Shown: one piece after another, positions 10,921 through 15,581 of the stretch
Numbering within the stretch: the stretch's first letter is position 1
Layout: each line of letters starts with the position of its first letter
Assembly: GCA_031976395.1 (NCBI GenBank)
Contig: DALYLJ010000072.1
Span: 1-15,581, forward strand
Direction of reading: 5' to 3'
DNA length: 15,581 nt
From: UBA11164 sp002420085
GTDB lineage: Bacteria; Pseudomonadota; Gammaproteobacteria; Xanthomonadales; Xanthomonadaceae
Translations under genes and position numbers: made by a program
Notes under the pieces: model-generated
Seen by the model: only the letters and a program-made list of their open reading frames with translations
The model's database searches: none
What the model was told of the DNA's origin: nothing

Positions 10921-11202
10921 TCATCCGGCTTCGACCTCCGCTGGCGTGTGTGCAGCGATCACCCGCAGGGCATGGATGTCGGTCGACATCAGTTCGCCGA
11001 GCGCGGCATAGATGCGGCGATGGCGCGCCAGCAGCGGCATTCCGTCGAACGCACCGCTGACCACGCGCACCGCGAAGTGCCCGCGACCGTCGCGGGCACC
11101 GGCGTGGCCGACATGCTGGTGGCTTTCGTCGAGCACGTCCAGTTCGACCGGCATCAGGGCCGCCGACAGCGCGGCACGGATCGCCTCGATCCGCACGCTC
11201 AC
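10921..11202 (-). CDS. BolA family protein
   Basis: This 93-residue protein belongs to the BolA/IbaG family, small proteins that bind monothiol glutaredoxins and iron-sulfur clusters and in some species influence cell shape and stress responses. The core VLDESHQHVGHAGARDGRGHFAVRVVSGAFDG is the canonical BolA sequence (DESHQH at 25-30, GHF at 41-43), followed by the RHR motif at 60-62 and the IHALRVIA end. Translation begins at a GTG that overlaps the yciI stop as GTGA, so the two genes are probably translationally coupled. I leave the symbol blank because I cannot tell which BolA subgroup it belongs to. The 100-base gap to smc has no gene. It starts and ends with the same ten bases, ATGACCGACC on the plus strand. 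Confidence 0.9.
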   Translation of the reverse strand: MSVRIEAIRAALSAALMPVELDVLDESHQHVGHAGARDGRGHFAVRVVSGAFDGMPLLARHRRIYAALGELMSTDIHALRVIAAHTPAEVEAG

Positions 11203-11498
11203 GGCAGCACCGGCCGAAACGGCATGACCTCGACACGGGCATAGACGCCAGCCTCACGATAGGGATCGGCCTCGGCCCAGGCACGGGCCTGTTCGAGATC
11301 GGGGAACTCGACCACCAGGGCACTGCCGACGAAACCGGCCGGGCCTGGGTCTTCGGCATCGATCGCCGGCAACGGCCCGGCGATCTTCAGCCGACCGACA
11401 TCGCGCAGCGCTTCGAGCCGGGCGATATGGGCCGGCCGAGCCGCGCGCCGTGCGGCCAGCGAGTCGGGTCGGTCGTGGCCGATGATGAGATACCACAT
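11199..11498 (-). CDS. yciI: YciI family protein
   Basis: This is a 99-residue protein of the YciI family (ferredoxin-like fold, distantly related to dehydrochlorinase-type enzymes). Its cellular substrate is not firmly known. The start MWYLIIGHDRPDSLAARRAARPAHIARLEALRDVGRLKIAGPL is typical, and His24 is the conserved residue of the proposed His-Asp active site. The middle has GSALVVEFPDLEQARAWAEADPYREAGVYARVEVMPFRPV, a highly characteristic YciI ending. The length matches E. coli YciI (98). The frame is open upstream to 11669, but family homology begins at the ATG at 11496-11498. The ribosome-binding site is weak. It is the first gene of the minus-strand run towards smc and overlaps the bolA-like gene by four bases. 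Its divergent neighbour is yciO. Confidence 0.9.
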   Translation of the reverse strand: MWYLIIGHDRPDSLAARRAARPAHIARLEALRDVGRLKIAGPLPAIDAEDPGPAGFVGSALVVEFPDLEQARAWAEADPYREAGVYARVEVMPFRPVLP

Positions 11499-11530
11499 GG
11501 CGGGTTCTGTGCCGAAGAGCGGAAACGGGC

Positions 11531-11536
11531 ATGATA
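11531..11536 (-). promoter_or_regulatory. Candidate -10 box for yciI
   Basis: On the minus strand this reads TATCAT, one mismatch from the -10 consensus, in an otherwise G+C-rich gap. Transcription would begin about 25 bases before the yciI ATG. The possible -35 (CTGCCG at suitable spacing) is poor. This would drive the yciI-bolA part of the minus-strand run and perhaps smc-zipA-ligA. Confidence 0.3.
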
Positions 11537-11588
11537 GCCGGCATTTCTCCGAATCGGCAGACATCCTTGGCTCGTCACTCGCTTCCCG

Positions 11589-11609
11589 GCCAGCCCCCCG
11601 ACGGCTGGC
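11589..11609. repeat. Perfect hairpin upstream of yciO
   Basis: GCCAGCC and GGCTGGC form a perfect seven-base stem around a seven-base loop, about 30 bases before the yciO start. No T tract follows. It could be a leader hairpin of the yciO-scpAB transcript or an operator between the divergent units. No gene is seen in the rest of 11499-11637. Confidence 0.4.
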
Positions 11610-11637
11610 ATCATCCGCACGGCCACACTCGGCCGGA

Positions 11638-12267
11638 ATGGCTGCACCCGTGAGCGAGCGGCTGGACACCCATCCACGCGACCCGCAGCCGCGCGCCCTG
11701 CACCGGGCGGTCGAGACCTTGCGCGCGGGTGGCTTGCTGCTGTGTCCGACCGATGCCGGCTATGCCCTGGTCTGGGGTCTGGACGCGCGCACGGCCGAAG
11801 AACGGGTGACCCGGCTGCGCCGACTGGACACGCGCCACCCTTTCACCGTACTCTGTGCCTCATTGAGCGCGGCCAGCAGGCTCGGCCGCATCGACGATCG
11901 CGCGTTTCGCCTGCTGCGAGCGTTGACGCCCGGGCCGGTCACGTTCGTGCTCCCGGTCGCGCCGGAGTTGCCCAAGCGCTTCAAACAGGCTCGGCGCAAG
12001 GCGCTCGGCATACGCATTCCCGATCATCCGGTCACCCGCCGTCTGCTGGAAACCTTCGAGCAGCCGTTGATGACCAGTTCGGTGGAGTTGCCGGACGAGG
12101 ACACGCTGTACAGTCACGACGCCGAATCGGTGGCGGACGCACTGTTGCGCCATGTCGATCTGATGCTCGACGCGGGCGACTGTCCGCTCGGACCCACCAG
12201 CATCGTCGATTGCACCGGCCCATCCATCGAGATACTCCGACAGGGTTTCGTCCCGGTCGAACTCTGA
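11638..12267 (+). CDS. yciO: YciO (Sua5/YciO/YrdC family) protein
   Basis: The 209-residue product belongs to the YrdC-fold family whose TsaC/Sua5 members make threonylcarbamoyl-AMP for the t6A modification of tRNA. It resembles E. coli YciO (206 residues) along its whole length: LLCPTDAGYALVWGLDA (PTD at 37-39), RLRRLDTRHPFTVLC, LLRALTPGPVTFVLPVAPELPKRF, RKALGIRIPDHPV and MTSSVELPDEDTLYSHDAESV. The loop RRLDTRHPF differs from the KxR arrangement of TsaC/Sua5, so it is better named YciO than TsaC, and its catalytic activity is uncertain. The ATG at 11638 gives the family length; a GTG at 11650 is the alternative. Neither has a strong ribosome-binding site. It leads scpA by 114 bases, a neighbour relation common in gammaproteobacteria. 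Confidence 0.9.
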   Translation: MAAPVSERLDTHPRDPQPRALHRAVETLRAGGLLLCPTDAGYALVWGLDARTAEERVTRLRRLDTRHPFTVLCASLSAASRLGRIDDRAFRLLRALTPGPVTFVLPVAPELPKRFKQARRKALGIRIPDHPVTRRLLETFEQPLMTSSVELPDEDTLYSHDAESVADALLRHVDLMLDAGDCPLGPTSIVDCTGPSIEILRQGFVPVEL

Positions 12268-12298
12268 AAGCAGATCGAACCCGCCGCCGCGACGGCGA

Positions 12299-12326
12299 CC
12301 GTCCCGGACAGCGAGTCCGATGACGG
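12299..12326. repeat. Stem-loop between yciO and scpA
   Basis: CCGTC and GACGG enclose a second perfect stem, CGGAC with GTCCG, around the loop AGCGA. Small bulges separate the two five-base helices. It lies 30 bases after the yciO stop and has no T tract. It may protect or process the mRNA between yciO and scpA. The same gap (12268-12381) also has the 11-base sequence ACGGCATGACA twice (12323-12333 and 12349-12359) just before the scpA ribosome-binding site. Confidence 0.4.
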
Positions 12327-12381
12327 CATGACAACACGACCCACGACCACGGCATGACAGGACCGGAGGGGCCGCATCCGA

Positions 12382-13236
12382 ATGAACCACATCGGCTTGA
12401 CCCACGCGCCCGGCGAACCCGACCCGGCCGCCGCCGCACGCCAGCAGGAAATGCCGCTGGCGATCGTGCGCGGCATGCCGCTGGAGAAGATCCCGCAGGA
12501 TCTGTACATCCCGCCGGATGCGCTGGAAGTCATCCTGGAAGCCTTCGAGGGTCCGCTCGACCTGTTGCTGTACCTGATTCGCCGCCAGAACCTCGACATC
12601 CTCGACATTCCGGTCGCCGAGATCACTCGGCAGTACATCGGCTACATCGAGGTCATGCGCGAGTTGCGCTTCGAGTTGGCCGCCGACTATCTGGTGATGG
12701 CCGCGATCCTGGCCGAGATCAAGTCGCGCATGCTGCTGCCGCGCTCGGAATCGGCGGAGGAGGAGGAAGACGATCCGCGCGCCGACCTGGTCCGCCGCCT
12801 GATGGAGTACGAGCGCTACAAGCAGGCCGCCGAGGACATCGACGCGCTGCCCCGCATGGAGCGCGACACCGCTCCGGTTCATGCCGAGGTTCCGGATCGC
12901 AATGTGATCCGCTTGCCACCGCCGGTCGATCTGCGGGAAATGCTGCTGGCCCTGCGCGATGTGCTGCGCCGCGCCGACCTGTTCAGCCACCACGCCATCG
13001 CCCGTGAGCCCTTGTCGGTGCGGCAGCGCATGAGCGAGGTGCTGCGCTGCCTCGAAGACGGCCAGTTCCATGACTTCACCCACCTGCTCGACCCCGCCCA
13101 GGGCCGGCTGGGCGTGGTGGTGAGCTTCATGGCCCTGCTCGAACTGGCCAAGGAATCCCTGCTCGACATCGTGCAGGACATTCCACTCGGGCCGATCTAC
13201 GTCAAATCCCTGGCCGCCGGACCCAGCCGCGACTGA
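12382..13236 (+). CDS. scpA: Segregation and condensation protein A
   Basis: ScpA is the kleisin of bacterial condensin: its ends bridge the two Smc heads and its middle binds a ScpB dimer. The 284-residue protein has a Xanthomonas/Pseudomonas-like leader (QQEMPLAIVRGMPLEKIPQDLYIPPDALEVILEA), then the kleisin signature FEGPLDLLLYLIRRQ starting at residue 55, LDILDIPVAEITRQY, and LAADYLVMAAILAEIKSRMLLP up to residue 120. An acidic stretch (AEEEEDDPRADLVRRLMEYERYK) follows, and the C-terminal winged-helix region ends in MALLELAKESLLDIVQDIPLGPIYVKS. GGAGGGG lies upstream of the ATG at slightly long spacing. Its stop is three bases before scpB, so the two are almost certainly cotranscribed. Smc is encoded about 1.5 kb away on the other strand. 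Confidence 0.96.
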   Translation: MNHIGLTHAPGEPDPAAAARQQEMPLAIVRGMPLEKIPQDLYIPPDALEVILEAFEGPLDLLLYLIRRQNLDILDIPVAEITRQYIGYIEVMRELRFELAADYLVMAAILAEIKSRMLLPRSESAEEEEDDPRADLVRRLMEYERYKQAAEDIDALPRMERDTAPVHAEVPDRNVIRLPPPVDLREMLLALRDVLRRADLFSHHAIAREPLSVRQRMSEVLRCLEDGQFHDFTHLLDPAQGRLGVVVSFMALLELAKESLLDIVQDIPLGPIYVKSLAAGPSRD

Positions 13237-13239
13237 ACC

Positions 13240-14262
13240 ATGGCAAGCGAATCGACCGAACACCCTGCCTCCGAGCCGACGCCGCTGGAAACCCGCAGCG
13301 CCGTGCCACGCAACGACACCGAGCCCGATGCCGGGACCGCCGGCGCGCAGCCGACGCAACCGACCGACTCGGATGCCCAGCCGGCACCAAGGCTGGCCGA
13401 GATGACCGAGCCGGTCGCAGCGCCGAGCCCACACCCGATCGGCCCAGCCGAACCCGCCGTGCCGATCAAGGCGATCATCGAGGCGGCCCTGCTGGCCTCG
13501 AATCAACCGCTGACCGTGGTCCAGCTCGCCGCCCTGTTCGATGGCAGCACGGCGATCGACAACGACCGCATCCGCAAGGCCCTGGCCGAACTCGCCGAGG
13601 ATTGCCATACCCGCGGCATCGAACTGGTCGAAGTCGCGTCCGGATTTCGCTTCCAGGTCAAGCGCGACATCCACGCCTGGGTCGCACGGTTGTGGACCGA
13701 ACGGCAGAGCCGCTATTCGCGGGCACTGCTGGAGACCCTGGCCCTGATCGCCTACCGACAGCCGATCACCCGTGGCGAAATCGAGCGCATTCGCGGCGTC
13801 GCGGTCAACAGCCAGATCATCAAGACCCTGGAAGAGCGCGAGTGGATCCGGGTGGTCGGCCACCGTGACGTCCCCGGCAAACCGGAACTGCTGGGCACCA
13901 CCAAGACCTTCCTCGATTACTTCGGACTCAAGCGGCTCGACGAACTGCCGCCACTGGCCGAACTGCGCGAACTGACCGAAATCGAGCCCGAACTCCCGCT
14001 GGATGTGCCGGTTCCGGCAGCCATTTCGGCACTGATCGCAACACCTGAACCGAACGACGATCTCGCCACCGCCACCGAAACCCCGGAAACCCCGGAAACC
14101 CCGGAAACCTCGGAAACCTCGGAAACCTCGGAAACCTCGGAAACCTCGGAAACCTCGGAAACCGACACCCCCGAATCCGTCTCGAATCCGGACCACGCCC
14201 CCGAACCCATCACACGCCCCGTCGCGACCGACGCCGCAGCCACTCAACACGAGCCAACATGA
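13240..14262 (+). CDS. scpB: Segregation and condensation protein B
   Basis: ScpB dimerises and binds ScpA in the Smc condensin complex. The conserved double winged-helix core spans about residues 75-240: IKAIIEAALLASNQPLTVVQLAALF, ELVEVASGFRFQVKRD, SRALLETLALIAYRQPITRGEIERIRGV, and DVPGKPELLGTTKTFLDYFGLKRLDELPPL. The protein is 340 residues, against roughly 200 for many homologues, because of a 74-residue Pro/Thr/Ala/Glu-rich N-terminal extension and a roughly 100-residue acidic, disordered C-terminal tail containing nine tandem PET/SET tripeptides. The ATG at 13240 lies three bases after scpA and has no good ribosome-binding site, so coupling is likely; an internal ATG at 13402 is a possible start closer to the core. 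Its stop overlaps the rluB-like start as ATGA. Confidence 0.94.
   Translation: MASESTEHPASEPTPLETRSAVPRNDTEPDAGTAGAQPTQPTDSDAQPAPRLAEMTEPVAAPSPHPIGPAEPAVPIKAIIEAALLASNQPLTVVQLAALFDGSTAIDNDRIRKALAELAEDCHTRGIELVEVASGFRFQVKRDIHAWVARLWTERQSRYSRALLETLALIAYRQPITRGEIERIRGVAVNSQIIKTLEEREWIRVVGHRDVPGKPELLGTTKTFLDYFGLKRLDELPPLAELRELTEIEPELPLDVPVPAAISALIATPEPNDDLATATETPETPETPETSETSETSETSETSETSETDTPESVSNPDHAPEPITRPVATDAAATQHEPT
14083..14163. repeat. Nine-copy 9-base tandem repeat in scpB
   Basis: Three exact copies of CCGGAAACC are followed by six exact copies of TCGGAAACC. They encode (PET)3(SET)6 in the C-terminal tail of ScpB. The copies differ only at the first base, with no synonymous variation inside either block, which suggests recent expansion by slippage. 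All length changes would be in frame. Confidence 0.95.
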
Positions 14263-15581
14263 GCGAACCCACCCGCAGCAAACTCACCCTCCGTCGCAAC
14301 GCTGAAACCGAGCGTCCGACCCCACGCGCCACCGAACGCCTGCACAAGGTGCTTGCCCAGGCCGGCCTGGGCTCGCGCCGTGCGCTCGAAGAGCGCATCG
14401 AAGCCGGCCTGGTCAAGGTCAACGGCGAACCCGCCAGCCTCGGCCAGACCATCGTCGGCGGCGACCGGATCGAACTGGACGGCAAGAGCTTCGTCGCCAC
14501 CGCCCTGTCCGAACCCAGCCGAGTGCTGATCTACAACAAGCCGGAAGGCGAAGTAACCACCCGCGACGATCCCGAAGGCCGCCCGACCATCTTCGAGACC
14601 CTGCCGCGCCTGCGCGGTGCCCGCTGGATCGCGGTCGGCCGGCTCGACATCAACACCACCGGCCTGCTGCTGCTGACCACCGACGGCGAACTGGCCAATA
14701 CCCTGATGCACCCATCCCGGCAGGTCGAGCGCGAATACGTCTGCCGAATCCACGGTGAAGTCGCCGATGAGATCGTCGAGCGCCTGCGCCGAGGCATCGA
14801 ACTCGATGATGGCCCGGCCCGGTTCGACCGGATCGAGCGGATCGGCACCAGCGACAGCCATCAATGGTTCCAGGTCGTCCTCAGTGAAGGTCGCAATCGC
14901 GAGGTCCGGCGGATGTGGGAAGCACTCGGTTTCCAGGTCAGTCGCCTGAAGCGGGTGCGTTACGGCGATGTCACCCTGCCGCGCAACCTGCTGCGCGGCC
15001 GCAGCGAGGAACTGCCGCCCGAGACCGTGGCCCGGCTCAAGCGCTCACTGGGCCTTGAGGAACAGCCCAGCGGCCTGACCCTGCAACCGGTGATCGGCCA
15101 GCGCCGCAGCCGGCCGACCGAGGTCCGGGTCAACCGCGAGGACCGGCAACGCGGCTACGTCAATGGCGACCTCGCCGACGAGGCCCGCGAGCTGCGTGCC
15201 TACGACCGTCCGCGCGAGGAGCAGGCCCCCGCCCGACGGCCACGCTCGCCGGCCGGCAAGGCCGGCCCGCGCAAGCCGGGTACCGGTCGAGCCGGGCCGC
15301 GCGCACCGTTTTCCGGACCGATGGGCACCGATGCCGCTCCAAGCCGTGGCGGCGCCTACACGCCCAAGCCACAGCGGGGCGCGCGCGGTATCGTGCCGAC
15401 CAGCGACAATCCGACTGCCTTCCGCAGTTGGTACGTGCCGGAAGGCGTCGATACCGGTCCCAGCGGCCATCGCAACCCAGGCACCTCCGGACGACCACGC
15501 CCAGCCGGCGGCAAGCACGGCGCCGCGCATCCCGGTGGCAAGCCCGGCGGCAAGCCGTTCGCCAAACCCTACGGCGGCAAG
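14259..15581 (+). CDS. rluB: 23S rRNA pseudouridine synthase, RluB-like, 3' end missing
   Basis: RluB converts a uridine near position 2605 of 23S rRNA to pseudouridine. The reading frame is open for 441 codons and runs off the window without a stop, so the C-terminus is missing. A short basic start is followed by an S4 RNA-binding domain (about 24-85, ERLHKVLAQAGLGSRRALEERIEAGLVKVNGE), then the catalytic RsuA/RluB/E/F domain with VLIYNKPEGEVTT at 89-101 and GRLDINTTGLLLLTTDG, in which Asp130 is the catalytic residue. LSEGRNREVRRMWEALGFQVSRLKRVRYG lies at about 208-236. Beyond residue about 270 a tail of at least 170 residues rich in Gly, Pro, Arg and Lys follows, whereas E. coli RluB totals 291 residues. 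The start overlaps the scpB stop (ATGA). RluB rather than RluE/RluF is chosen from the S4 domain, the tail and the scpB neighbour. Confidence 0.93.
   Translation, partial: MSEPTRSKLTLRRNAETERPTPRATERLHKVLAQAGLGSRRALEERIEAGLVKVNGEPASLGQTIVGGDRIELDGKSFVATALSEPSRVLIYNKPEGEVTTRDDPEGRPTIFETLPRLRGARWIAVGRLDINTTGLLLLTTDGELANTLMHPSRQVEREYVCRIHGEVADEIVERLRRGIELDDGPARFDRIERIGTSDSHQWFQVVLSEGRNREVRRMWEALGFQVSRLKRVRYGDVTLPRNLLRGRSEELPPETVARLKRSLGLEEQPSGLTLQPVIGQRRSRPTEVRVNREDRQRGYVNGDLADEARELRAYDRPREEQAPARRPRSPAGKAGPRKPGTGRAGPRAPFSGPMGTDAAPSRGGAYTPKPQRGARGIVPTSDNPTAFRSWYVPEGVDTGPSGHRNPGTSGRPRPAGGKHGAAHPGGKPGGKPFAKPYGGK

Noticed and set aside
11638..12267. Naming the YrdC-fold gene tsaC
   Set aside because: Its length and sequence fit YciO throughout, and the KxR loop of TsaC/Sua5 is not present.
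14083..14163. Possible CRISPR-like array
   Set aside because: The units are 9 bases, directly contiguous without spacers and in frame within scpB, so this is a coding tandem repeat.
11860..14250. A 796-codon frame on the minus strand opposite yciO, scpA and scpB with repeated FRG units
   Set aside because: The FRG repeats are only the reverse reading of the scpB tandem repeat. The plus-strand genes have clear family motifs and tight operon spacing.

Overview
The window is a dense, high-G+C stretch of bacterial chromosome made almost entirely of conserved housekeeping genes. The gene families point to a gammaproteobacterium with type IV pili: adjacent pilT and pilU, a smc-zipA-ligA run, YciO next to scpA-scpB-rluB, and a DUF4426 gene next to proC. 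The long NAD-dependent ligase (about 862 residues) and an intergenic repeat built on GATTCGGGATT recall Xanthomonadales (Lysobacterales). That placement is inferred from memory of gene order, not from a search. I see no transposase, phage gene, tRNA, rRNA or CRISPR array.

Layout from left to right. Positions 36-1445 (minus): proC followed by a secreted DUF4426 protein. Positions 1446-1709: divergent promoter region. Positions 1710-3976 (plus): pilT and pilU, the twitching-motility retraction ATPases, separated by a 98-base gap with a repetitive inverted repeat. Positions 3994-11498 (minus): a five-gene run read in the order yciI, bolA-like, smc, zipA, ligA. It converges on pilU with only 17 bases between the two stop codons. 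Positions 11499-11637: a second divergent region. Positions 11638-15581 (plus): yciO, scpA, scpB and an rluB-like pseudouridine synthase gene that runs off the right edge without a stop codon.

How the genes relate. Smc, ScpA and ScpB together form the bacterial condensin, and all three subunits are here within 7 kb on two divergent transcription units. ZipA (Z-ring anchoring) and LigA (nick sealing) sit in the same unit as smc, so the right two thirds of the window is a chromosome-maintenance and division locus. PilT and PilU drive pilus retraction. ProC makes proline.

The most notable features are the co-location of smc with scpAB, low-complexity additions to LigA, ScpB and RluB (including a near-perfect 9-base tandem repeat in scpB), the absence of yggS and yggT from the proC neighbourhood, and a few inverted repeats between genes. 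I found no convincing undescribed system. The very long antisense ORFs opposite smc, ligA, proC and scpAB are best explained as high-G+C shadows.
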